Shown here: one piece after another, positions 1-12,393 of the stretch | Layout of the letters: each line of letters opens with the position of its first letter | How positions within the stretch are numbered: position 1 is the first letter of the stretch | Assembly (NCBI RefSeq): GCF_963576615.1 | Contig: NC_088708.1 | Coordinates: forward strand, 64,892,672-64,956,671 | DNA: 64,000 nucleotides | Origin: Watersipora subatra | Taxonomy: Eukaryota > Bryozoa > Gymnolaemata > Cheilostomatida > Watersiporidae | Direction of reading: 5' to 3' | Made by a program: the position numbers and the translations under genes | Notes under the pieces: model-generated | What the model was told of the DNA's origin: nothing | What the model saw: the letters and a program-made list of their open reading frames with translations, nothing else | Databases searched by the model: none

Positions 1-137
1 ACATGATAGAAGACTTCAATTATTTCGATTTTTGATTGCTCAAACTAAACCTATTTCTCTCAAAAAATGTTTTAATATGCAGTAACTCTGTGCTGACTAG
101 CCTATAGGCAACAAAGACACAATGGAACACAGCCTAC

Positions 138-658
138 CTGCGCGCAGCGACACAGAGTTCTTGGATCAAGAAAGGAAAAGAGGTATAAAGAAAGAACCCG
201 TGGAAGAACCCGCGTAAAATCATGCTCCTTAGTTGGTAATCTCTCAGCTAGCATTTGATCTGTGAACTTGAGCTGTGATTGGCTGCTCAGTTTGAGGATA
301 TCATTTACAACTCTTTTTCTCTGTGGCTCACTCCATTTCTCAAACTGTAATAAATGAACGACACAACCTGACAACCACACGGTTACAAAACAGCGTAACA
401 GCGGTCCTCAAATTTGTTCTTAACAAAGAGAGGCAGCTGAGACCCATCAACCAGATGAGCAAGTCAAGGTATACAGTGTTAACAAAACATGAAGGATATA
501 CTTTTTGCTAATTAACAAGGCATAAGAATAACTGTTACACTCACCCATTTACAAAAAAGTTCTCTCCGCTCCATAAAAACTTTTTTGTTGGACTCTTCAT
601 TGCTAAGTGGTGTCCATGTGCTCAGCACCCTTGAGTTGCTCTTTGAGGCTTTTGACAT
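138..658 (-). CDS. FBXO16: FBXO16 homologue, 5' coding exons (partial)
   Basis: F-box protein, by family a substrate receptor of an SCF (SKP1-CUL1) ubiquitin ligase. Two coding exons are visible: 658-545 (38 codons, start ATG at 658-656, in-frame TAG nine bases upstream, donor GTGAGT) and 344-138 (69 codons, acceptor TTACAG, donor GTAGGC). Both junctions are phase 0. Exon 1 encodes STWTPL...VFMERRELFCKW and exon 2 opens FEKWSEPQRKR, then runs into the F-box LPRVLSLYLFSFLDPRTL and ends CRCAQ. This order (STWTPL, V.EERR..L.KW, KW..QRKR, LPRVLSLY.FSFLDPR.LCRCAQV) is that of vertebrate FBXO16. The remaining exons lie left of position 1. It is transcribed away from the F-box/WD40 gene, whose exon 3 has the same borders and phases. 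The first exon is short and was found from protein similarity plus splice phase. The assignment is strong; the function is inferred from the family. Confidence 0.9.
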
Positions 659-955
659 CCTCTTCTAGCAGTATTCTCCTATGACGAGGAAACGGGTAAA
701 ACCAGTCTTTTACCACCTTATTGCTTTACCAAAGCCCAGATCTGTGCAGCTATGAGGTGTATATCAAAATGATGGCATTAGCATTTTAGATAAAGCTGAA
801 AAGTCTAAAGAATCGCATAAATTGCAGCAAAAACAACAAATGTTTCAAGCACTCATTCCCGTATTATGAGAGACCATCCTTTTTTTTAACTAAGATGTGC
901 TTAAAACCAACCTTGGACGCATAAAAAAACTTTTAGGTGAATATTATTATTCAAA

Positions 956-1825
956 GTTGACTTGCAACAAAATTCACATTACCGTTATTTGATATGAAAA
1001 GATTCACCATGTCTTACTCTGTTGTGTTGTAGGTGCCAAATATGTGGAAAGGTGATTACAAGCTCTTAAAAGCTCAAAAACGAGCAGAAAATCGCAGCCA
1101 CACGAGACCGCCGTAGTTTGGATTCTCTTTCCAAAACAGCTCAAATGTGATGTATTTGTGAGAGATGGTTTCTGTTTACTCTTTCTTGCAACCTTATTCG
1201 TCGAAATATTCTCACAAATATACTTCACGCATTCAATAAAACTATGTCTATTGTTCTTACGCGTCTATTTTATCGTCATCGTAATGCTGTCACTTTTAGC
1301 AGTGATTTCTTATAATTTACCGTAAAAATTCGTTTAATTTTTTAGCCTTAGCTTGAAGGAGTACATATCATTGTCTGATAATCATGACGAGCCTGTTGGT
1401 CACTTGTGATAATCGAAAAGTGATGCAGAAATTGTTTGCGAAGTATTGGGTCACATGATCAGATTACGACTTGACGATTAGACCAGGTCGAATCAAAACT
1501 GTAAAGTAGCGAGCATCTATATTTGATACGGGTCTTCGGTAAAACCCGAAGCGTTTGTCATAAACTAGTACTACGATAAGTTTTATATTGAGCTTTGTAT
1601 TGGCTTTTCAATTCATGTGAGAACATACGTGACAAGACGATAACCAAATTTCGTGGTTACGTCATCGAAATAAAGAGATTCCAATCTACGGCGGATTTTC
1701 GTGTTTGAGCTTTTAAGAGCTTGTAATCACATTTCCACATATTTGGCACTTACAACATAACAGAGTAAAACATGGTGAATCTTTTGATACCAAATAACTG
1801 TAATGTGATTTTTGTTGCAAGTCAA
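956..1825. mobile_element. MITE/foldback element with ~175-bp inverted ends
   Basis: The stretch from about 956 to 1133 is repeated in inverted, slightly diverged form up to about 1825. The outer ends read GTTGACTTGCAAC on the left and its reverse complement on the right. Shared inner blocks include AAAAGATTCACCATGT, AGCTCTTAAAAGCTCAAA and the CGCCGTAG segment. No transposase ORF is present, so it is non-autonomous. A target duplication is not clear, so the superfamily is unassigned. It lies in the spacer between the two divergent F-box genes. Confidence 0.75.
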
Positions 1826-4073
1826 CCTTTAAGTAAGCCTTGGAAACAATTATGTAAAATACAGTCAAGCTATAACATTTTTGACTCCCGCACAGATTAG
1901 CAACCCCATAACCAGCTTAAAGTGAAGTCTGATCACAGGAAACTAAAGCATGTGGCACAGGAAACTAAATGTTGTTTTTCGTGGCACAAAAAAAATCTCA
2001 AATCTTAAAGAAAAAGCAAGTGAAAATCATCAAAATCATAAGAGTATAGCAAAAGTTATTGACAGCTCGCATTGTATCTAGCCGTAAAATACTAGACAAG
2101 TCACATGATTTTGTCGGAATAAAAATTGTCCGCAGATATGCAAACATCTCTAACGCTGGTATATGATTAAAGAATCTATTCAGCTTCATGTTTTTTCCTC
2201 ATACTACTACTTAATTCAAATAGCTTTGTGTTGCGTATCTGTCACACAAGCAATACAGACTAGACCCACAACTACTAAATTTTTAAAACACACTCTCAAT
2301 AGAAACCCTCTTGACAGAGCGCAAAAACTGGACCTAACCAACATTCGACAATTGAAATAGATTGAAATAGACGGATATGAAACATTTTTCCATTGAGTTA
2401 ATACTTATCAAATCCTACTTCACCTTTTTGAGTCTTTCAACATATCACTCAAATAACGCATAACAGTTCAATTTTTTCACTTACTGTACCTCCAATATAA
2501 TCAAAATGCTAACTTAAGTAATCTATTACATGATATGTATCAACTTGGTGTAACATGAGTTGCTGTAATATACCATTTGTGATTGACTCACTTCAGTTCT
2601 AACTTCTCAGAGTTGTGTCACGAATTTAGTGCAGTTTCGTTTATTCTCTCTGGCAGTCGCAGAAACGACACTGATTAAAAACTTTTTTTAAATTTACAAT
2701 ATTTGTATATAAATACATAAAGACTAGCAAAATGTCATGTTAGGCTGCATGTATACTCGTAGCTACTCACATTATAACCTACCGAAATATAAGTAAAATA
2801 TGACATTGTATAAAGGAAGCTCTCTGACCATTTGGACATGTGAAACGGTCAAAGCATGTTGAATTTCCCTAAAATTTATGTGGACATAAACAGTGGTAGT
2901 CATCTAAGTAACATATAATGCTTTAATTTGGATTTGAGATGTACAAAAAATAAAAAAAAATTATCAAATTAGATTAAAGCTGTTTGATTAAATGGCTTTA
3001 AACTATAGGGAATACAAGCGTGATAATTTTCAACAAGGGCAATGTTAGAAGCAATTGATGTAATATAGTCCAACTTTTGATCACATGATGAGCATTCAAA
3101 TTATATTGATCACGCATTTTCTATGGCCACTTAAACTTTAAACTGGCTTTGTACTAAAACTTTCCGTTTATCGAGCTTTGGAGATTTTTGAATTGCTTAA
3201 TTTAGATAATTCCAACTTTAAAATTTGCCTCATCTTAAAACTGCTGTAGTTTCAGTTTTTATTATGTTGCTTTGCATCTCTCGAAGTTCGTGAACTTTAG
3301 CTTCAAAAAGCTAAGACAAACTACCGGCTTGATTAAAACACAACAACTATTCTAGATACGTTTGTAATAAACTTTTATGGAAACATCTAGTTATACATCA
3401 AAAGGGCCAATTGTTCAAGAAAAATACACAGTTACAAAAGTAGTATTTGCCATGAAAAGCATGTATAATAATGACGAACTCCAGATGCGTCACCAAAAAA
3501 TGACATCTCTCAATCTACTTTAAAACACACACTCGTAGAAGAATTTTTTTAAGTTACTTTAAAACACGAGTTACTAAAAGTCAACGATGATATGAAACTA
3601 CATTATAAATATCGTAAATGTTACCAGAACTCTGTAAATTTACAGACGCAAAATATTCATACACTACGCAATATTCAATACACAAGGCACGCCATGAATA
3701 TATTTGCGCAGTATGCTATAGCAATGAAATGTACATCCTGCCCGATAGTGTAATCGTTGCTATAAAACAGTTAGTCCAAAATACCAAAAGTATTGAAAGA
3801 CCTCGTGAGCAGTTGTCGTCCGTTAAAGATATCTCAATTGATGTTATCTATGTTACTTTTGCCAATAGGATTTTTCTTTACCTGTAGTCTAATTATTTTG
3901 TTTGAGCGATTCCATTAAAATCATAACTTGTTTATAATTGATCTCTTTTACAAACTATACTGCTCTTCGACTGTTCATCACTGCATGACAATGGTTGCCA
4001 GGCACCGCCATTTTAGCACGAAATGGAAAGAACTAATTATCAATAGAATTGAGTAAAACCATTCACGTTTAAA
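1826..4073. other. AT-rich intergenic spacer upstream of the F-box/WD40 gene
   Basis: No coding exon is recognised on either strand. The spacer separates the divergent FBXO16 and F-box/WD40 start codons and should contain both promoters and any 5' untranslated exons. I see no convincing core-promoter motif, so none is called. Confidence 0.5.
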
Positions 4074-7000
4074 ATGCTTTCTGCTGCTACTCCATGGCGA
4101 GCGCACGGAAGCTCTCAATCTGTAGTTTCATTTGACAAACAACTGGACAAACTTGCTTTATGGATGGAAACTTGGAATCACGCGCAAAGATGCGAGCTCA
4201 TCGAAAAACTATTACTTCACATGGAATATGAGCAGTACAGATTCCTCTGGACTGTGATGCAACCTTCTTTACATCGAGATTTTATGTATTCTGCTCAACT
4301 TTTGCATCCCTGCTCAAATTTTCAGCCACTCAGTACACATGCAAGCAGAAAACTAAGAGACAATTTAGGAAGAAATAGAAGAAATCAATTTCACCGTGTG
4401 AAAAGTGCTTATTGTGAGTTCCCAGAAGAGGTTTTAGAGAAAAACGCATTGCCTGAACTTACCCGACTTAGAAAATTATCGTTTGATTCACAAATTAGGC
4501 GAAAGCAGCGAGCAAACTTCTCAGCTAGAGTTCGATTACCAAGCATTAGCGGCGACGAAAACAGTAGTATCCTTCTGGACTCAAAACCAGACGGAGCCAG
4601 CTCATTTCCATTACTCAGGTTAATATTTGTGATGTTTAAGATTTGAAGCATTTTTTGCAATGTTAAGGAGAGCAATTGTCTTATTCTATTGCGTGTAGTG
4701 TCTAGATTGGTAAATGTTAGTGAGTGGATATATGGATTTGGAACACGTAATGTATTTTGGAAGAATGTTGTTATAGGCTACATCCACAAGTACATCAGTG
4801 TTGTGTTTAGGCTGTCGTCTTATTTCATTTTTTTACTATATTTAGTTTGTGCGCTTTTCTGTAAGTTTTGTGATCTACTTTCACTACTTTGATTAATATT
4901 GGTTCAGAGGCCGGTGAAAGTGTTAAGCTATGAGCAATACCAATACTTACTAGTAAAAGATCCATTTTATTTCTACTAGCCCAGAACTTCAAATATATAA
5001 ACTAACCAAATTCTAAAACCATAGGCCTTAATAATAATAATGACAAAGCATTAAAAATGGCCAAAGAAATTTACAAAGCTAGGCGAACTGTTGTCCATGC
5101 TCCTTCGCTCAGTGTCGTCAGCTGCCAAGTCTCGACAGTCCATGGAAAGCTATGTAAAGAGAACGTATTTCAACAGTCAAAAGATAAAGACTGCAAGAGT
5201 CAGCGGAGCTGTTTTTGTAGATATCTCTGTTATCTTGTGCAAAGATGTTTAGGTGCTCTGGTTATGTTATTTATGTTGTAGAAGGTCAGTGTATGAGTAA
5301 AATTGTTTTGTGTTCATCATAGAAGTGTTCTGGTTAAAAAAATGCCTAACTTCTGTTATTCTTGTCGAGTTTGGCAAAGGTTGGTGAGGCTGATTATGTG
5401 TCATTTCCTTCAAGTTCTCTTGACAGCTTCCTGGCTTTTTAGTTAATGCATCTTCTTTGGTCGATTATTTTATTTTGGCGTTGTTTTGATCGACCGGTTG
5501 ATACATCTTCCTTGATTGGTTTTCTTGAGGAGTTTTTGATGTCTCAAATGTGTTGTTAATTAAACAAATTTTGAACACTTTTCAAAAGTCCCTTTCCTCG
5601 TAGTATTTGGTTTCACTGATATCTTCATAAGGCAACATTTTTATTTTTTTTTAGTTTTGGTAATTTTAGTTTTGAGGTGCACATCAATGAATGTATCAAT
5701 TTGCAGAGATTTTTAACAAAGTTTTTGCCTATTGAAGGTTTTTAGCTTTCGTCTCCTTCCTTACCAAGAACAACACTATTTATACTATATTACAGGCTGT
5801 CCGATCAGCCAATAAGAAGGCACATACAGCAAGACTCTCTTTCCGCACCTGTATCAGACACAGTATCTCCCATCTCTATATTTAAGTCATTGCAACTTCT
5901 GCCTCCTAATGCTATACAGGTAAAACTGTTTAACACTTATCAGGTCATAATGCCACTTTTTATTTTCATAAATTGGTTAGATTACTTCAATTTAAGCATA
6001 AGATGGAACTGCTCATAACAAACCTCAGCTCCTGCATTAATTGATTCATAACACTATTTTATATTATTGAATACCAGTAAAAAATAAGTTAGGTGTAGGT
6101 GATAGAATACTGTGTATTGTCCCGGCTTATCTGTTATAGTTGTTTACCTGTTGGTCATTGTTTCACAAGTTGTTTTTTTTTGTACACCCTTGAATTTTAT
6201 TGCTTGCCTTTTGGTAGCCTACTACTGGATAAATTTACTGCAGTAAAAATTTAAAGTTTTGTTATGATGCGATTGAGGCGCGTGTATCTCATGCGTACCT
6301 CCAGCGACTTCTGTACAGAGCATTTACTTTGTTTATGTAATGATTTATTTCATTCTACAGGATGTGGTGGTTTCTATGACTTCCATGTGCTTATTTTATG
6401 CAAACATTTTTATCTAACAACAGACATGACTTGGGCCTTAGTTGCTGGTCTGATATCTGTTATAAGAGCAATGATTAGTTGATTATGTGGTGTGGATGCA
6501 ACTAGGCTTGCTTCGCCAAGAATCAGCTGTGCTGCAATGATTATCTTTCGTGTTTTTCTATGTTACCAGCTAATGTAACAACCTTTATCAACTTTATATA
6601 TGATGAGCTTGTACTGATTAGTCATTTTTCCTAGTGCTCAAGATGATTCTTTCATGTAGTCATTTGATAGCATAAAAGCTATAGCTGACCACATATGAAG
6701 ATGTAACAACTAAAATTTATCTCTTAAAATTCATCTTCTACTAACTAGAAGTAGTACTGTGGGTGGTTAATGCAATGTCTATGGTTTGTTCTCCAGGTCG
6801 TTGACTGGTACACCAATGAGTGGAATGAAACTCAAAGAAGTGAGTTTCTGGTGAAGTTCCTCCTCAAACTTGATGAGCGGCAGCACTTCTTCATATCCAA
6901 CCTTTTGTCTGTCAAACAGTACAAAGACTTTATATCTTTGCTGCCTCTCCATGTGACACTCAAAATCCTCTCCTACCTAACTCCAAAGCAGCTGGTTAAA

Positions 7001-10000
7001 GCTAGTCGGGTGGGTATTGAGATGATACTATACTGTCCCTTTTTTTCTCTAATCCAGAACTGGCATGCGTACTGTTACATCATTTCTTTTTCAGTTTATC
7101 GCTATTCGTTATACTGGCTTTTAGTGTTATTTCTTTGATAAATTATTGCGAAGATATGTTACCATCTGATATAAAAGTTTTAATTTTTGTAGATAGTCGT
7201 ATAGCCGTGCATGTCTATGTGTGTAGATTAGTGGGATATTACGTCAGAGCTTCTGTGCACTATATTTTTAGATATCATTCCCAGATGGGTGGTTGTTATG
7301 CTCCTGTTCCCTATTTTACAGGTCTGCAGAGCATGGAAAAAAGTCTGTGAAAGAAACGAACTTTGGAAAGCAAAGTGTAAAGAACTGAATATGAAAGTAT
7401 CTGACTACCAACCATCAACAACTGCTATCACTAAGGTATAATTCTATGACTCACTGTTATCACTAAGGTATAACTCTATGACTCATTGCTATCACTAAGG
7501 TTTAACTCTATGTCTCACTGCTATCACTAAGGTATAACTCTATGACTCATTGCTATCACTAAGGTATAACTCTATGTCTCACTGCTATTACTAAGGTATA
7601 ACTCTATGACTCACTGTTATCACTAAGGTATAACTCTATGACTCATTGCTATCACTAAGGTCTAACTCTATGTCTCACTGCTATTACTAAGGTATAATTC
7701 TATGACTCACTGTTATCACTAAGGTATAACTCTATGACTCACTGCTATCACTAAGGTATAACTGTAGGACTCACTGATATCACTAAGGTATAACTCTATG
7801 ACTCACTGATATCACTAAGGTATAGCTCTATGACTCACTGATATCACTAAGGTATAACTCTATGACTCACTGATATCACTAAGATGTCACTATATGACTC
7901 AGTGCTGTCAGAAAGTTATTAATTAGTGTGATCACCAAGGTGTAACTCTATTATTGGTCTAAGTATGACATTTTGGTATTCGACTGAATATTCTCTATGT
8001 ATTCAAATGCTGTTAATACCTAAAATGTACATTCATTTTGTCTGTGTTCATTGTACATATTGTTACTCCACACTTGCAATGTTTGTCTGCCAAGCAGTCT
8101 ATTTGTTTATGCATTTATAGGACTCCCAGCTAATTTCAGAGAATGACTCTGAATATGCAGACACACAGGTACATCGTAGGGTCTCCTACGGGAGTTGAAC
8201 TGTCTGGCTGATCTTCTTTTAAAATTCTATTACACTTATCTACTTGGGCTTCATTTGCCATTCATGTGAACCCACTCTTACAACTCTCCACCCTCGATAT
8301 CTTATGTTTGACAGTCTTTTATTATGTTTTCGTCTTTCTAAAAATAAGTCTTTTATGTGATACTTCGTCTGAAATCTTCTTACAATACTTCTATATAGAC
8401 AGTGTATTATAAACTACTCCATCTACAGCCTTGTCAAAATAAGTAGAAATGGTAGTTTTGCCTTCCATCAACACCAGAAGATTTATCCAAGAGACTTACT
8501 TTTACATGAAGCTAGTTAACTGCCTTGACCGAGTTCTTCCCGCATCATTTTTTTTTTCGATATAATCGGCTAAGCATTGTTTAGCTGTTACTTCCCTTGT
8601 TGGTACTTAGCCGGCTGATTGCTATTTCATATAGCTCGAGTAGGTTTAGGGTTCGATCTACAAGCTGTTTTACCAAATTGACAGATAAACTACAAGAAGA
8701 TGCTGAAAGACTATTTGGCCACCCTTGAGAACTGGGAGACTGGAAATTATGGTGAAAAAGAACTGAAAGGTCACACACAAAATGTGCTTTGTGTTTGCCT
8801 AGAGAAGAAAAAGTCTAACCCTCGACTTGCCTCAGGTAGCTGTATCTTCTATGTCATCCAGCGTTTAAAACAATGATTTTAACTGAGTCTTTTTCTAATC
8901 AACTTTCTACAAACCTTTTTTTAGCCAAATTATCATCATCACAATAGAAAAACAAAATGTAAATGTTCAAACACACTAGGCGATTTTATCGCGTGCGTCA
9001 TGAGGAGTGGGGAGATATCGCTGGCGTGTAGCTAAACACATTTAAGCGATTCACCAGCATACGTTAACGTGGACACGCTCACGAACTGCCAATAAAATTC
9101 CGTATCAGTAGTTTCTTCGGAGTTGTTTATAATTTTAGGTAAGTCAATATGGCGCCGTCTAGGCAACGACATAAACAACTTCCGCCTTTGTTATAAGGCC
9201 TATCTCACTTTCACGAATTGCACACTACAAGGAGACATAAGAAAAAAATGATTCTTGTATTTTAAACAGTAATATTTTATGATTTCTATATATACTTTAC
9301 TTTATAGTAGTTTTTTACATTCGATATATTACATATTTACCATTCTCAAGATGGTCAACCTGCGTAACGATTGACTTCAAATGTTGGTTTTCAACTGGGT
9401 TTTTGTCTGTTATGATGTACAGAACTGGGAGTGGTTTTATTAAATTTATAAACAATTTACTGTTCGTTCTGATGATGTTTCAATCGTAACAAAATAGCAA
9501 AATTGTGCTGCAGTACGTTGGTAAACATCAATAAGAAATAATTATCCGCCATAAAATTGCATTCTGGGCAAAAACAACCAATCGAAATGCATTTCGCTAG
9601 TGATAACGTTGTGATAGAGAATGTCTTACATTATCGCTCCGCATGAGCTCGCTGAGCGAGTTCTAGTGCAGATTAGCGCCACACAGCTCGGTATCGCAGT
9701 AAATATTGCCAATTGTGTTTGCAACTAAAGTGTTGAAGAATTAACCCACTTATTCACATGTTATTGTATTTGAGTAAGACTGAATGAACCCATCTTGAAC
9801 ACTGGTAGTTGCTACTACAGTGATCGCTATTAAGGACCAATCCTTGTAACTTATTGGTTATTACAGGCAGCATGGACAAGTCCATAAAGATATGGGATAC
9901 AAAGACTGGTCAATGTACAATGACCTTGAAAGGCCACACAAAAGGAATTTGGTCTCTCAATTTTTATACAAGCACTTTGCTAATTAGTGGAAGCTATGAC

Positions 10001-12393
10001 ATGACAATCAGGGTGAGTTGTCAGTTTTAGCAGGTGTATGATAACTGGCATATATGGAGTGTCAGTCTACAGCAGGTGATAGTAACAAAAAGTTGTCTAG
10101 TACATAGATGGCCTAGTAAGGTGAAAGTTGTTTTATGAAAATGCAGTGCCACAAATTGACATTTTAGTATTTGAAGTCAATTGACATTGTTTTTGTGAAT
10201 GAAATTTTTTTTGTTGAGAGAATCTGCATATGAGCTGATGGCTTTTCTTGAGACTTATCGGGTTGGCCTGACATGATCACTGTGTGTATCAGCCTTTTCA
10301 TTAACGCCATCAGGACTTCTTTTTTTGCCATCAAATAATGGTAAGATTTAAATATTGTTTGATATTTGCCCCAAGCTTCTCAAAAGAGGGCATATGAAGA
10401 GCAGTTTTACGTGATACTTTGTCTCTAAGCCGTGGTAGGTGGTTATCGCTATCAAACAGCTCATAGTTAATAGCTAGTATTGTATTCTCTGTCTAAGGAA
10501 ATTTCCCAAATGCACATGATATGTCGAGTGTTTGTTGGTAGCTTATCGTGATCCCTATTTTGTTCTTTTCTACAGATATGGAATATCCAAACAGGAAAAT
10601 GTGTAAAGACTTTGCTTGGACACGATGGAGCCGTTTGGTCTCTTGTCCGATCGGATAATACTTTAGTCTCAGGATCTCAGGACAGGTTGGTGAAGGCGTG
10701 GGACATTCGCAGATGCGTACTCATCAGAACTCTGTTCGGGCACCAGGCTGCTGTGAGTATTGCTCAGCTTTGAATGTTTTTTCTTATCTATCTCTTCTCC
10801 TTCCATAGGTTTGAGTTTCATAGGTTAACACAGCTTAAAGCAGCTTCAGACCATGCATACAGGCCGTGTTATATATACCTGGTAATAACCAATCAGTGTT
10901 ATATATACCTGGTAATAACCAATCAGTGTTATATATACCTGGTAATAACCAATCAGTGTTATATATACCTGGTAATAACCAATCAGTGTTATATATACCT
11001 GGTAATAACCAATCAGTGTTATATATACCTGGTAATAACCAATCAGTGTTATATATACCTGGTAATAACCAATCAGTGTTATATATACCTGGTAATAACC
11101 AATCAGTGTTATATATACCTGGTAATAACCAATCAGTGTTATATATACCTGGTAATAACCAATCAGTGTTGTATATACCCGGTAATAACCAATCAGTGTT
11201 ATATATACCTGGTAATAACCAATCAGTGTTATATATACCTGGTAATAAACAATCAGTGTTATATATACCTGGTAATAACCAATCAGTGTTATATATATCT
11301 GGTAATAACCAATCAGTGTTATATATACCTGGTAATAACCAATCAGTGTTATATATACCTGGTAATAACCAATCAAAAAGTCACTTTCAAACCTTGTTTA
11401 CTCTTTTCATGAGCAAGATTCATAAGCGCATATTGACTGAGTTGGAGAAATTCATGCTTCAATTGGTTATTAGATGTCAGCACAAAGTAGCGCTGCCTAA
11501 TAGTTCTATGACCTCCTCATAATTTGTATCCTGAGTAAATTTTACTCACTAATTCTTACATTGACCTCTCTGCTTAGGATGTCAATGGCACTCTAATAAC
11601 CAAGTTTAAAATGGTTTTGATAATTTCCTTGTAGGTCTTTTGCGTGGACATGGACAAAGCTGGTGAATTTGCATTCAGCTCGTCTGCAGACCACACAGTG
11701 AGAATATGGAACATCGCTGATGGTACATGCACAAAGGTGGGTATCGCCCGATCATTCATCACTTTGTGCTCCATGAGAGAAAAAAGCATAAATGTAAACA
11801 CATTTTGACTAAAGAACTTATTCTTTCTTATTCGTCGATGGATGATATTGTGTCATGTGATTGGTTGCAGGTGATCTATGTGAATCAGACCATGGCTGTC
11901 ATGACTGTTAGCTACAATGAGGGATACCTAGCATGCAGCTATGGAGAGTTCATATCCATCTATAGCATAGGTATGTCGGGGGCTCATTACCAGCTATCAG
12001 TAGCATCTATTACAGAATTATTGAATATTTACTGTTGTTTGCTTCATGTATGGTAAGAGTTGTCACTCCCATGTAATTTGTTTGTTGGATTTGTCTCCTC
12101 TTTCTTCAGGAGCAGGAATGGACTCCGCCAAGCAGTTGAAGACTTTCGAGGAACATCACAAGAGAATTGAGTCGATAAAGCTCGACATGACCGAAGCAGC
12201 TCTTGGTCAAGGTGTGATGGTGTCCGCGGGTAAAGACGGTCTGATAAAGTACTGGAGTGTAGAGGATGAGAAGAGCATACAGACATTTAAGGGTTCACAG
12301 GAACAGATTACCTGCGTGACCTTTGACAAGCTTCGCATCGTCATGGCTAGCAGGGAAAATAAGATTAAAATTTTTGATTTTAGCCCCAGCTAG
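4074..12393 (+). CDS. F-box/WD40 repeat protein, complete 11-exon gene
   Basis: Likely SCF ubiquitin-ligase substrate receptor. Coding exons: 4074-4618, 5796-5919, 6797-7009, 7322-7435, 8121-8168, 8685-8835, 9867-10012, 10576-10752, 11635-11736, 11871-11970, 12110-12393 (TAG). All junctions are GT..AG and phases agree throughout, giving 667 residues. Residues 30-70 and 227-268 each hold a W..QR..Q.F..DF module. The F-box follows (about 270-318: LLPLHVTLKILSYLTPKQL, then SRVCRAWKKVC). Seven WD blades run from about 370 to the end; blade ends include IKIWD, IRIWN, VKAWD, VRIWN, IKYWS and IKIFD. Blade 5 (ending ISIYS) is degenerate. It resembles FBXW proteins generally, but I cannot assign a named orthologue. 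Introns 4 and 8 carry tandem arrays; the intron-4 array includes the exon-4 splice donor. The start is the first ATG before a continuous exon and is the least certain part. Confidence 0.92.
4619..5795 (+). other. intron 1 of the F-box/WD40 gene
   Basis: Donor GTTAAT and acceptor ATTACAG; the junction is phase 2 and restores an Arg codon. T-rich sequence with no recognisable embedded gene or repeat. Confidence 0.6.
7421..7910 (+). repeat. 32-bp minisatellite spanning the exon-4 splice donor
   Basis: About 15 copies of a 32-bp unit, running ACTGCTATCACTAAG then GTATAACTCTATGACTC. The first copy straddles the end of exon 4 (coding ...TAITK, donor GTATAA at 7436), so each later copy carries the exon end plus a 5' splice site. 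Reading on past the first donor meets TAA within the unit. A diverged extra copy lies near 7928-7957. Confidence 0.9.
8836..9866 (+). other. intron 6 of the F-box/WD40 gene
   Basis: Donor GTAGCT and acceptor TTACAG. GC-richer blocks near 8985-9060 and 9600-9700 share GCGAT-type words in opposite orientation and could be the ends of a worn insertion, but I could not trace a continuous inverted repeat. No exon is seen. Confidence 0.4.
10865..11375 (+). repeat. 30-bp minisatellite in intron 8 of the F-box/WD40 gene
   Basis: Seventeen near-identical copies of a 30-bp unit (GTGTTATATATACCTGG then TAATAACCAATCA), with only four or so substitutions over 510 bases, so recently expanded or homogenised. 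Because 30 is a multiple of three, several frames on both strands stay open. These are not genes. The array begins about 110 bases after the exon-8 donor. Confidence 0.95.

Noticed and set aside
7421-7910. CRISPR-like regular repeat
   Set aside because: The units are contiguous with no unique spacers, and the context is a eukaryotic intron.
10774-11522. Long open frames on both strands across the 30-bp array
   Set aside because: The unit length is a multiple of three and the unit happens to lack stops in several frames. The peptides are pure repeats such as YLVITNQCYI, with no start context or splice logic.
12044-12286. Minus-strand open frame across the last exon of the F-box/WD40 gene
   Set aside because: Antisense shadow of a well-supported WD40 coding exon.
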